43,591 nt of DNA. It comes from Desulfurococcales archaeon. Lineage in GTDB: Archaea; Thermoproteota; Thermoprotei_A; Sulfolobales; Desulfurococcaceae. The stretch is from assembly GCA_027002875.1 (NCBI GenBank), contig JALWZC010000090.1:1-43591 (forward strand), given 5' to 3'. Position numbers and translations under genes: made by a program. The notes beneath the pieces are model-generated. The model did not search any database, was not told the DNA's origin, and was given only the letters and a program-made list of their open reading frames with translations. The stretch's first letter is position 1. The number at the start of each line of letters is the position of its first letter. Below are positions 12,001 through 16,253 of this stretch, in pieces.

Positions 12001-14159
12001 TAGGAAACATAACGGTAAACATAACAGGTTCAACAACTTACAGCTTAAACACCACGATACTATCAGATGGAACATACACGCTGACAATTACTGCAAACGA
12101 TACACTAGGACATACAGCATCAGCTTCAATAATAATCATAATCGATAATACACCGCCGACAGCAGTAATAACCTACCCAGTAAGCCACGGATACTATTCT
12201 GGAGTAATCAATGTAACATTCAACTATTCAGATACAAACCTCGACAAAGCGTATCTGGGCATAGACGGCTCCTACATAGATGTAACCGGAACCTACAGCT
12301 ACGTACTGGATACTACACAGTACAACGACGGCGAGCACAATATAACGCTACTAGTAAAGGATAAAGCCGGAAACACTAGAGAGTACACGGTAACAATATA
12401 CATCGACAACACCCCGCCGACTGCACGGATACTATCACCGGGCAACTCAACCGTAATACACGACGTGGTAAACATATCTGTAATGTATAGTGATACATTC
12501 CTAAGAGAAGCACTACTAGTAATCGATAACGAGACAGTAAATATTACAGGAACCTACAATTATACACTAGATACAACAACCATGACGGACGGAGTACACA
12601 ATATAGCACTAATAGTACGCGATAAAGCCGGGCATGAATCAACGACTAGTATAGTAGTAATAGTAGACAATACTCCGCCAACAGCTGAGATAACAAGCCC
12701 AGCCAACAACACGTATCACCATGGAACAATAACAATTACAGTATCCTATAATGATTTAACACTAGAACAAGTACTACTAATCATAGACAATGACACCATA
12801 AACATGACGGGATTAACAAGCTACGACTTAGACACTACAAGCCTAAACGATGGAGAACACATTATTAAACTAGTAGTAACCGATAATGCAGGCCATGTTG
12901 CAAGCGATGAGATAACTATTATCGTTGATAATACTCCACCAACAGCATCGATCAATTCTCCAATGAACGGAGCAGTGGTATCCGGAACGGTAACTATCGA
13001 TGTATCCTATAGCGATGCAAACCTAGAGGAAGCCAAGTTATACCTTGATAACACGCTAGTAGCGGAATTAACGGGTACAACATACCAGCTAGACACGACG
13101 CAATACAGTGATGGAACCCACACGTTGAAACTAGTAGTTTCCGACAAAGCAGGGAATACTGTGGAGTCAACAATCACTATAACAATTGATAATACGCCGC
13201 CAGTAATCTCAATCAACGCACCCGGAAACAATACCTATGTTAAAGGAACAATAACAATCAATGTATCATATACTGATCTAACGCTGGATAAAGCAGTGCT
13301 AGTAATAAACGGGGTGGAACACGATATAACCGGTGAAACAAGCTATGTACTGGATACTACAACGCTGCCGGACGGCGAAGTAGCGATCACGCTGAGAGTA
13401 ACGGATAAAGCTGGGCATGAATCAAGTGAGAGCATAGTCTTAATCGTAGATAATACGCCGCCTACAGTAGAGATTACTTCGCCAGCTAACAACGCGGTGA
13501 TATCTGGGACGGTGAGTATAACCTTCACCGTTGAAGATGCAAACATTGAAGAAGCGATACTAATGATTGATGGAGCGGAACAAGTAGTAACCGGGATGAA
13601 CAGCTATACATTGGACACTACAAAGCTAGGGGACGGAGAACACACGATAACGCTGAAAGCAGTAGATAAAGCAGGAAACAAGGCTGAAGCATCAATAACG
13701 ATAATCGTCGATAATATCCCCCCAACTATAACGATTATATCACCACTACCAGACGAAGCATACTACTTGGGACAAACTCTGAACGTGAAATGGGGCATTA
13801 ACGATGCAAACCCGGTAGAAACAATACTATACATCGGAGAAGAAGAAATAAACGTAACCGGGAAGACCAGCATCACCTACAGCCTCGAAAACATCCCAAC
13901 GGGGACGCTAACCATAAAGATCAAAGCAACAGATACGGCGGGAAACACGGCAGTCAAAACAGTAACAATACGCGTACTAGCACAAACAACAACTACACCA
14001 CCAACTACAACAACCCCAACAACCACGCCCCAGACAACTCCACCGTCAACAACCAGCCCACCACCTACAGCGTCTACTACAACAGCGGTAATAATTGGAG
14101 TAGTAATAATACTACTGCTAATAGCAGGGATATACCTGCTGAGAAGTAAGAAAACATAG
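3..14159 (+). CDS. Giant modular cell-surface protein, 5' end outside the window
   Basis: The frame has no stop from base 3 to the TAG at 14157-14159, so the GTG at base 30 is not a supported start and the N-terminus lies upstream. At least 4,718 codons are present. Numbering from the GTG as residue 1, the order is: carboxypeptidase-regulatory-like repeats with PGxY turns (about 1-1320); seven CARDB/APHP-like units (about 1325-2085); beta-rich linker (2090-2790); a Gly-rich strand region (2790-3030); a propeller-like segment with six Trp turns (3055-3370); twelve bacterial-Ig-like units opening with DxTPP-type sequences (3584-4650); a Thr/Pro stalk; one membrane helix (about 4686-4704); and tail RSKKT. 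N-x-S/T sequons are dense. It is probably an extracellular adhesin or cell-wall stalk anchored by its C-terminus. Catalytic motifs were not seen. Anchored surface location is strongly supported, exact role is not. Confidence 0.93.
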   Translation: MTPGVVVDQVFRTGKLVVNVSSYNGERASEWIPVIVVQGNDTSGEYIISGRTKRSIAFYVLPGSYTVIVPGINTTYEWYVNIGYGETRLDLNVSEANITETYFNLGRITVNIDLPGSPESVRSYIRIVIAEQKVVNGTPVPGRIIREEPYWNLPLTASFEVTPGVYMVYLEGSDGEPINGTLTSNIAVDPNGLAIVNYTLSILRVRLVVNNTPVPGVDIDIYRGTGDSRQFYSEITTDASGTAVIALPPGNYSLWTFVPIEDEDHLLGTVNITGNGQVLNRTFQYPGGFIVLRLLGPGGEPAANVRVQFRSLDRYSSEIIYTDMDGYAYAYLAAGTYRILVYPFLYSYTGGRIVSVAPGESVYVELRLSKVTLHVNVSGSPWLVFYIRNNTDGRLYSFAPRLYNSKDYDLWLQPGNYTIALPGSRTTIQSWNRYGYGTEYSFILGPNDHVELSFNVSEIVVMLNPCGDYDLASSLYAYLLGYNSNLSDPYTEVIGNRYFATYYPQAYAVFYVTPGEYAVIIPGDPWNSTWFYSKFGEYIYGSLIGYGLMDHALIRNGGEILVYQHNISVLALHLNNTYPEGARAKYSIYTLSGSLVRSGYVSTGNYIFIPLTPGQYILDNYGYTNITLTECNATLVELKVAGLSLKVVGPDNEPVENAYYTVYDVNGYYVSSGYTDSYGETFISLMPGDYRLVFPGVNYSYSPYNAKYYLNKQFGYGLQLNITITGYNKLKVVFSRIDVNITSPIGSPSNVEVILYTPDMSKIIKGAYTGSDGIARFYVTSGSYRVVIRGLYYGYSDAYYVGWSYYPLFGYGAVVGDVNIGVNTSSTLYYNLSVIKLRVLDTNGNYAGGLRVVLRANNTYTTSLVYTYTSSYEPVYFYVTNGTYIIDLTFLKRAVNVGIGELADVVINVAMLHVHINIPENNYDITLYGISIAVYYNTTGTSGYSAVLYYTTNSTGDAIIYTPLDINVTIVIRKGYSITETIYMDSQKYREYNLSIFYLKVLSPTGPVKYQEFYLYTLDYTSNIRLITDRLGEDYTIIVPGTYILQKNDWSSIIGRLDELVIIPSYTVKKYQLNLSILNIHTLVPSKYYLGNPFQFTISSIDGSYVSWSYYLYHNNTKTFYVIPGTYVIHSDMSNGWDVNKTVVLPENTTRDVTFKLGGLVLRIYKPDGSPLNPSIDHPYGYSMVVSLYTEVSGSLGSFVSTSQTDSEGKVVFGPLVNGTYAFNLDPYDDYGGPYNLYNITAEPLVFKEYNFTLGGLVVRMQYNNGTPAQGIAITIYSRSYALYTLYTDANGTITAYLLPGTYTLYIYGLGYVYNIHVYSGRYTNKTYTTNPSDLEVTSITWTPSTPSDGDTVLVTATIRNNGPGHVFNDFNVLFYQNGTKVYEAVVHGLLSGYNATVTAPITAVAGTDEVRVVVDPDQSIIDPNRGNNELTAWINVLRPDLEVTSVWINGTLADGAGATLYFNITNNGPGALHHEASVKIIYGSIVAYRRIYSLEVGEVVTLSVNIVVLGGSSNAVIIVDPDNEISESDEANNAYNYTLSIPQPDIEVVLVSLNTSELIDGGIGKITAIINNTGGKTLRSISIVLYANDKYLGSRNINGLDTGETVTVTFYILLRGGTTNYTVVADPHSKVPDANRSNNKATLPVNIPYPDLAFTSLYFTPANPASGDIVHVVFNITNIGVGGTKTNFAVDLKVNGKVKASSYISKDLYPGDTVTVTLSTTVHAGNNTIEIIIDPHGYVSESSKANNKYVFIITVPYSDLEIKEMNISQGPYHNLGEVNVTVTMVNNGPGSLNETFYVAFFGNDEFLEQVEVNGLSVGEEKNITVTIPVYTGYYTIKAIVDDHYQRIVGGSYVWGHKHEVADPFRDNNIASKTIYVAGPDLTLISAEITPPTPNPWAGFNITLRVRNNGDYASTRPVAVTVEVGSVRLIDEVPELDVGGEANITIPVLDGLDPGTYTVRIAVNPFHEVVEHDYTDNNYTTTLIIPAPDLAITRIYSPVINGSVEAGDQIIINITVKNYGASFKRDIYIEALVNDLLIGNNYIIGGMESGEEKNVTLSLTAIPPSLENTRIVIDPRNDIYESDETNNEVVYHGPLVRSLILGQTAYDVIYTYYEEFNLKIQNNGGVPLKVTNIVFDSSSIVVNATLPFTVNPGEIANIPVLVDTLPEGVGPKTYRVFIYTNTSITINSTITVFIHNISDVVRVDVSRSEAVYSMGQTDKITLWIGSQLPSIINNAHVELVGNASSLVEGTTSFDVVVNNAMDILVNATIPPGRYVLLINISLQSVEYYVVKKVDIRIVRDPIVRIISPRSNDTVLASNTLVITFRSNVPINGTIYFRDVSSPSWTIIRYGELSRNTFYRIPIGGLSSGHRYVFYIEALSEYGSYTSPMYYVNVTVSVVFVDHELNVTIKRDYNQLVYIKVRNLDYVYSHTIYAKIIESSPELIVDFVGPGSIDTVEEVDPGKYVELMLVIHAADTTRNNYTITAMLVNLDSNATDYMVIHVYVKEPVFNVTLDYLGMDNHTLVQSWRLVNHGDTITDLSVRLEGPASSFAYVYPSMNHVRIEEGQAIYFYVIPVLGIYPLDPAQHNGTLVVETGDPASYRYEMPPINLPKGSKIYSVPVEHVRATGQSKDWYCTNRPHVSTKIKVSVDPPAFNNTLQVNATLWIDFIPRYDVWHVLPHDGTIYVNGVPVYNWHNTIPEGTVKIPLPPRVIEKAASAGGDIYTFTVTVDTKHMNGGHYVVATNYKLQIDTGSTSIFVAASSFQDAKNSVAHLPKPNNDKVKPKECDKKVKMPGWLQALITYLKGSHKWSFENLPAPKILLDMVKSSSPIEIKAEFSIEVDPTPTSVKVSGSGSIELGVGIYGAEGKVTASGGWSVKNCKWGFDGITIELSAGGGYRWSYEFPLEWARWIPRAGDDAKPLSVEGKIYLELSSTVIQLDEHLKVKAIPTLILGISATGKAELSVGSRVKLSAEATAGFHAGYKDYDYYAEFKAGITGNVEVDLSLFSASASGTYGLKYVYEHGSWVKKSYNDPGVTLLSYQFYDIDLRYPTLASPSAMSSLGESTAYVKGLGLYTVWVSTDNNNSRIMISELAGDTWTTPAKLSFPNENYALVRAVQVGSKLGVLALAMPSINEDTTLSELVRLLNRGTLYYAEYNGSAWTPPEIIAVNVSLSLDVESYNGLTIAAWSTLINNSYVVEALLNDGSGWSPVTIIPGSRVPSTYTIYDVAAGFIDGRPTVYWATDLYWDGDELIRGVKYARYNGESWTTPDTLPTTSYAALLDADTYGRIAWSTDGGNIYLAGWNGTTWIIVRIGTGFDPSMLSGKNKLLIAANIRDDRDDIEVYIINTVTWKTVTARITDDDLLDNQYTFAHTPSGYLALVWRRSLDPAVETPPENKTWASGIVYEPLYNVSITGLETTKPIVEGNPLTVTTNITNNSTKPITGKLNIYLNESLVKTVNVLIPPNTTYTVDENITINKSGKWSIKAELTDLNATSIGVLEKTITLETLRLIQNTTLTPGSYIDAVTTIHLYINGYKKTNITITAGNLTVGSADEVVGDVAVQLNLSKLPDGPTTLIINAVTIDGAANDSLSIYVYLDKTPPTIIVHEPENNTIVSGNVTVTAEIYDTYYSLPTTPEVYINGSTTMWTLVEGDNYTLVIDTTTYPDGKPLNITIVAVDVSGKTKVKTIYVTPDNTPPTTTDNSTKTWYNNDVTIMLTATDNVAGVNATYYSVDNGSWIVGNIVYIPAPSDHSNDGTHTIMYYSIDNVGNIEPVNTLIIGIDTLSPIITCNIANNTYFSGGTVSFFFHIVDNTSGLSKAYGYFDGSLQRIKNLNGEHEYTMGFQGLNLGYLREGMHYFRIVAIDIAGNTREYLLVFYVDKTPPTVEITSPENGALVSGTINITFNYTDNLSPVYAYLHINGETINVTGSYSYILDTTQYSDGQLTISLEAIDYSGRRSTDTVTIIIDNTPPVVTINTPANNSVVGGVVTVSYSVDEEHLDQVWLSIGNITVNITGSTTYSLNTTILSDGTYTLTITANDTLGHTASASIIIIIDNTPPTAVITYPVSHGYYSGVINVTFNYSDTNLDKAYLGIDGSYIDVTGTYSYVLDTTQYNDGEHNITLLVKDKAGNTREYTVTIYIDNTPPTARILSPGNSTVIHDVVNISVMYSDTFLREALLVIDNETVNITGTYNYTLDTTTMTDGVHNIALIVRDKAGHESTTSIVVIVDNTPPTAEITSPANNTYHHGTITITVSYNDLTLEQVLLIIDNDTINMTGLTSYDLDTTSLNDGEHIIKLVVTDNAGHVASDEITIIVDNTPPTASINSPMNGAVVSGTVTIDVSYSDANLEEAKLYLDNTLVAELTGTTYQLDTTQYSDGTHTLKLVVSDKAGNTVESTITITIDNTPPVISINAPGNNTYVKGTITINVSYTDLTLDKAVLVINGVEHDITGETSYVLDTTTLPDGEVAITLRVTDKAGHESSESIVLIVDNTPPTVEITSPANNAVISGTVSITFTVEDANIEEAILMIDGAEQVVTGMNSYTLDTTKLGDGEHTITLKAVDKAGNKAEASITIIVDNIPPTITIISPLPDEAYYLGQTLNVKWGINDANPVETILYIGEEEINVTGKTSITYSLENIPTGTLTIKIKATDTAGNTAVKTVTIRVLAQTTTTPPTTTTPTTTPQTTPPSTTSPPPTASTTTAVIIGVVIILLLIAGIYLLRSKKT
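30..3990 (+). repeat. Region coding for N-terminal PGxY beta-sandwich repeats
   Basis: About fourteen protein-level repeats of roughly 80-110 residues. Each ends in a turn such as LPGSYTVIVPG, TPGVYMVYLEG, QPGNYTIALPG, MPGDYRLVFPG or LPGTYTLYIYG, often followed by a GYG element and a strand beginning the next unit. The pattern fits carboxypeptidase-regulatory-like (transthyretin-type) domains. The repeats are diverged in DNA and no long identical stretches were noticed. Confidence 0.7.
4002..6285 (+). repeat. Seven tandem CARDB/APHP-like units
   Basis: Units begin at 4002, 4323, 4638, 4956, 5280, 5643 and 5967 with (P/S)D(L/I) followed by a beta strand, for example PDLEVTSVWI and PDLAFTSLYF. 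Each has a core NNGPG-like turn and closes with a (V/I)DP...E(S/A)..NN signature such as VDPDNEISESDEANN. Spacing is 105-121 residues. CARDB domains are extracellular adhesion or spacer modules in prokaryotes. The fifth unit has a His-containing insertion before its closing motif. Confidence 0.8.
9190..10150 (+). repeat. Six-Trp propeller-like segment in the giant protein
   Basis: Six similar turns, DTWTTPAKL, SAWTPPEII, SGWSPVTII, ESWTTPDTL, TTWIIVRIG and VTWKTVTAR, put Trp at residues 3085, 3148, 3195, 3253, 3295 and 3338 (GTG at base 30 as residue 1). Each is preceded by a strand ending in (Y/W)NG or a similar turn. Six units 42-63 residues apart suggest a small beta-propeller or sialidase-like repeat fold. 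No sialidase Asp-box signature (SxDxGxTW) was seen, so enzymatic activity is not claimed. Confidence 0.55.
10779..13983 (+). repeat. Twelve tandem bacterial-Ig-like units
   Basis: Units open at 10779, 11064, 11328, 11619, 11883, 12144, 12405, 12666, 12927, 13188, 13449 and 13710 with DKTPP, DNTPP or close variants. They carry an internal (L/I)DTT..(S/N)DG turn and a DKAG(N/H) element before the last strand. From 11883 onward every start is exactly 261 bp (87 codons) after the previous one. The first three units are divergent and differ in length. The modules are typical stalk-forming Ig-like domains of prokaryotic surface proteins. Confidence 0.85.
13984..14144 (+). other. Thr/Pro stalk and C-terminal membrane anchor of the giant protein
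   Basis: Codes for about 33 residues made almost only of Thr, Pro, Ser and a few Gln, followed by a hydrophobic helix (AVIIGVVIILLLIAGIYLL); the short basic tail comes just after. This is the usual archaeal arrangement of an O-glycosylated spacer next to a C-terminal membrane anchor. It fixes the orientation: the long N-terminal part is outside and the tail is in the cytoplasm. Confidence 0.85.
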
Positions 14160-14168
14160 AAGAGGATA

Positions 14169-14192
14169 CGGGGATAGGAAAACTAATCCCCG
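14169..14192. terminator. Hairpin shared by two convergent genes
   Basis: CGGGGAT (14169-14175) and ATCCCCG (14186-14192) form a perfect 7-bp stem with a 10-nt loop, followed on the plus strand by an AT-rich tract with six T at 14208-14213. It lies ten bases after the giant gene's stop and just beyond the end of the convergent minus-strand frame, so it could end transcription from both sides. Archaeal termination relies mainly on T-tracts, so the stem's role is inferred. Confidence 0.5.
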
Positions 14193-14195
14193 CGT

Positions 14196-14515
14196 TTAAG
14201 CAATATATTTTTTATAAATAATTAATCCTAACAGTAACATTCCAGTAATTAGCGCTGCAAAGGCTTCACGGTAGTAAGTCTTTACGGGTTCCCCGCCTAG
14301 TGCTACACCAATATATATATCGTAACCTTGTAGGGCGCGTTTCCGGCTGAATGGGCTGTTATATAAACATCATTGTAAGCATAAGACGGTTCAATACTGT
14401 AATTTACCGATACACCGTCTACCCCTGGATCACTAGCGGATGGAATGGGTATAAGGATCAACACTAAGATTGTAATCAACAATGCTAAATACCTATACTT
14501 AACAAACATCACCAA
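14196..14515 (-). pseudogene. Small exported, membrane-anchored protein broken at an AT tract
   Basis: The frame starts at TTG 14515 (or ATG 14509, preceded by GGTG) and codes for a clear signal peptide (KYRYLALLITILVLILIPIPSAS) plus a short beta-rich domain, then stops at 14303 after TIYILV. In the next frame, open from 14369, the protein continues as IYIGVALGGEPVKTYYREAF, a membrane helix and tail IIYKKYIA, ending at TAA 14198-14196. Removing one AT unit from the five-unit AT tract at 14311-14320 joins the two into 105 residues with signal peptide, exported domain and anchor. Either an indel, phase-variable slippage or a sequence error explains this. The function is unknown; neighbours suggest a surface role. 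Confidence 0.65.
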
Positions 14516-14640
14516 CAGGGTTATTTCTACAAATAATATTTTTTCACCACAAAATAAATAAATTACCCATTAAACCACTACCTTTATCAATTGCTATAGC
14601 CTATGATATTTTTGAAGATTGAGCTGAGGGGTTTACGGGT

Positions 14641-15795
14641 TTGAATAAGTATGTAGTGTCACTGTTTCTACTTATCACGATACTCATAGGTATAGCGCCA
14701 ATAACTGTTATTAGCCAGGATAATAGCGGTTCCAGCCATATTTACGCGAAGTACGAGTACGCCATGGATATTTCGATCAATAATACCTCGAGGATTAGGA
14801 TAAGCGCGGAGTTCATTATATTATTGAACATAACGGGTTCAACGATCTATGGTGAAGTGAGGCTAATCCGTGGGACAAGCTATATATCATCAACAAACGC
14901 TCCGAGTCCAACTACAACAACTATAACGCCGAGTGAGAGCGAAGCTAGTTATAAGTTTACAATACCTATAGATAACTATTATACTGGTTTGCGAAACGAG
15001 ATCGGTAGGAGCACTATATCGACTCCGCAGCTAGGCACCTTCAACCCTGGAAGCCTCGTTGGGCCATCACTATATGGTGTTGAGAAGCTGGAGGCGACTG
15101 ATTATAACGGGTACCCGGCTATACATGAAACTATAAATATAGAGTTTTCGCAGTTGGGGATAAACTATACGATCACCGGTGATATATATCTGCATGAAGC
15201 ATACCTTCTACCACTCTACGTGCACTTAAACGTTAAGATATCCGGGGATGGCTACGGCAAACCCTTTACTGGCGAAGGCGTTGTAGAGCTTAAATTACTT
15301 GAAGGAAATATTCCGAGGGAGACAAGTCATGCAGAGATAAACGTTAACGGAGTCAAGATCGTTGTTGGAGGCTTTCCGGGGGCGAAGATAGTAGTTGCCG
15401 GGAGGAAGGGTAGTAGATTCATCAATGTTACTAATAAAGGGGATCAGCCCGGCTACGTAATGATCTACCGTGGAGGCTACAGCCTTGCACCGATAAGTCA
15501 AGATATGAAACAGAATGTTGAACTGGTACAAGTAGCACCCGGAGAGACTAAGAGGATCAATGTAGGCGTGCAGCTACCAGATAATATCGAGGAATCGACG
15601 AGTCTGAGGAGCGGAGGATCATTCCTCTCATCGCCGGAAATACTAGTGTTAACACTAATAGTGATCGGGTTGTTAGCAGTACTAGGATTAATAGTGTATA
15701 AAGCAATGCATCCAGGGAAAACAGTTGAAGCAACAACTATAAGCGAAGAACCCGGTACTGAGGAGGAGGCACCGATCGGGTCGGGGACTGTCTAA
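14641..15795 (+). CDS. Membrane-anchored surface protein, 384 residues, unknown function
   Basis: The start is TTG, with GAGGGG at 14626-14631 as a plausible but rather distant ribosome binding site. Residues 1-25 form a signal peptide (hydrophobic core SLFLLITILIGIAPITVI). The exported part is beta-rich with several N-x-S/T sequons and a short Thr/Pro run (PSPTTTTITP) near residue 100. A membrane helix lies at about 333-355 and is followed by an acidic cytoplasmic tail rich in Glu. No catalytic motif was recognised. It follows the giant surface protein and a small exported protein, so it may belong to the same envelope structure, but it has its own intergenic region. The layout (signal, exterior domain, anchor) is well supported. 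Confidence 0.85.
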   Translation: MNKYVVSLFLLITILIGIAPITVISQDNSGSSHIYAKYEYAMDISINNTSRIRISAEFIILLNITGSTIYGEVRLIRGTSYISSTNAPSPTTTTITPSESEASYKFTIPIDNYYTGLRNEIGRSTISTPQLGTFNPGSLVGPSLYGVEKLEATDYNGYPAIHETINIEFSQLGINYTITGDIYLHEAYLLPLYVHLNVKISGDGYGKPFTGEGVVELKLLEGNIPRETSHAEINVNGVKIVVGGFPGAKIVVAGRKGSRFINVTNKGDQPGYVMIYRGGYSLAPISQDMKQNVELVQVAPGETKRINVGVQLPDNIEESTSLRSGGSFLSSPEILVLTLIVIGLLAVLGLIVYKAMHPGKTVEATTISEEPGTEEEAPIGSGTV

Positions 15796-15819
15796 ACAAT
15801 ACTCCTAGCTCCTATCCAT

Positions 15820-15845
15820 AACGTTTTGTTTTAGAATAGTTTTTA
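15820..15845 (+). terminator. T-rich tract after the 384-residue surface protein
   Basis: Runs TTTTG, TTTTAG and GTTTTT lie within about 25 bases, soon after the stop at 15795. This matches the poly-T intrinsic termination signals of archaea. No stem was found. Confidence 0.4.
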
Positions 15846-15896
15846 ACCATAAACTAGATATTATCTACACAGAGATTAATCGGCGAGGGCTAACGC

Positions 15897-16196
15897 TTGA
15901 AGCGAATTGAAATATTCTATGATGCCTTAACAGAGTATATTAAGAGGATGGGCGGCCACCTCCTCGTAGATAAGCACGGCATTGTCGACGTATACCTCCC
16001 AGTAGTTGTTGAGGAGGTTCCGGGAGGCGTACAGTATCACTTGATAGGTAAGATCCTTGGAGACCGGGTTGTTGTTGAGAAATGTATCGTGATGTACGAG
16101 GATGAGATACACGAGGTTGACCCATCCGAGCTGGAGGGATGGGCGAACTACGTAAACACGAGTTTTAGGAGAATAGTTACTGGGAAGGAGAAATAG
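15897..16196 (+). CDS. Unknown 99-residue protein upstream of the 2-oxoacid oxidoreductase
   Basis: TTG start, with GCGAGGG at about 15882-15888 as the likely ribosome binding site. It is a soluble alpha/beta-looking protein without membrane segments or recognised motifs, and has a single Cys (in EKCIVMYEDE). It sits 57 bp upstream of the oxidoreductase subunits in the same direction and is probably cotranscribed, so it could be an accessory or regulatory partner. That is inference from position only. The antisense frame across it is less convincing: it lacks a ribosome binding site and covers exactly this gene. Confidence 0.7.
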   Translation: MKRIEIFYDALTEYIKRMGGHLLVDKHGIVDVYLPVVVEEVPGGVQYHLIGKILGDRVVVEKCIVMYEDEIHEVDPSELEGWANYVNTSFRRIVTGKEK

Positions 16197-16239
16197 AGGG
16201 CCCTCTTTCAACGAATCAATACATATAACCATGTATCCG

Positions 16240-16246
16240 GAGGGGA
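16240..16246 (+). promoter_or_regulatory. Ribosome binding site fixing the alpha-subunit start
   Basis: GGAGGGG lies about 7 bases before TTG 16254. This supports the TTG start over a nearby out-of-frame GTG at 16250. Confidence 0.65.
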
Positions 16247-16253
16247 TTCGTGA

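Noticed and set aside
10779-13983. CRISPR-like or DNA tandem repeat array
   Set aside because: The regular spacing comes from protein domains; the DNA units are diverged and there are no short identical repeats with unique spacers.
15927-16232. Minus-strand frame of 101 codons opposite the small gene before the oxidoreductase
   Set aside because: The plus frame has a ribosome binding site and an operon position; the minus frame has neither.
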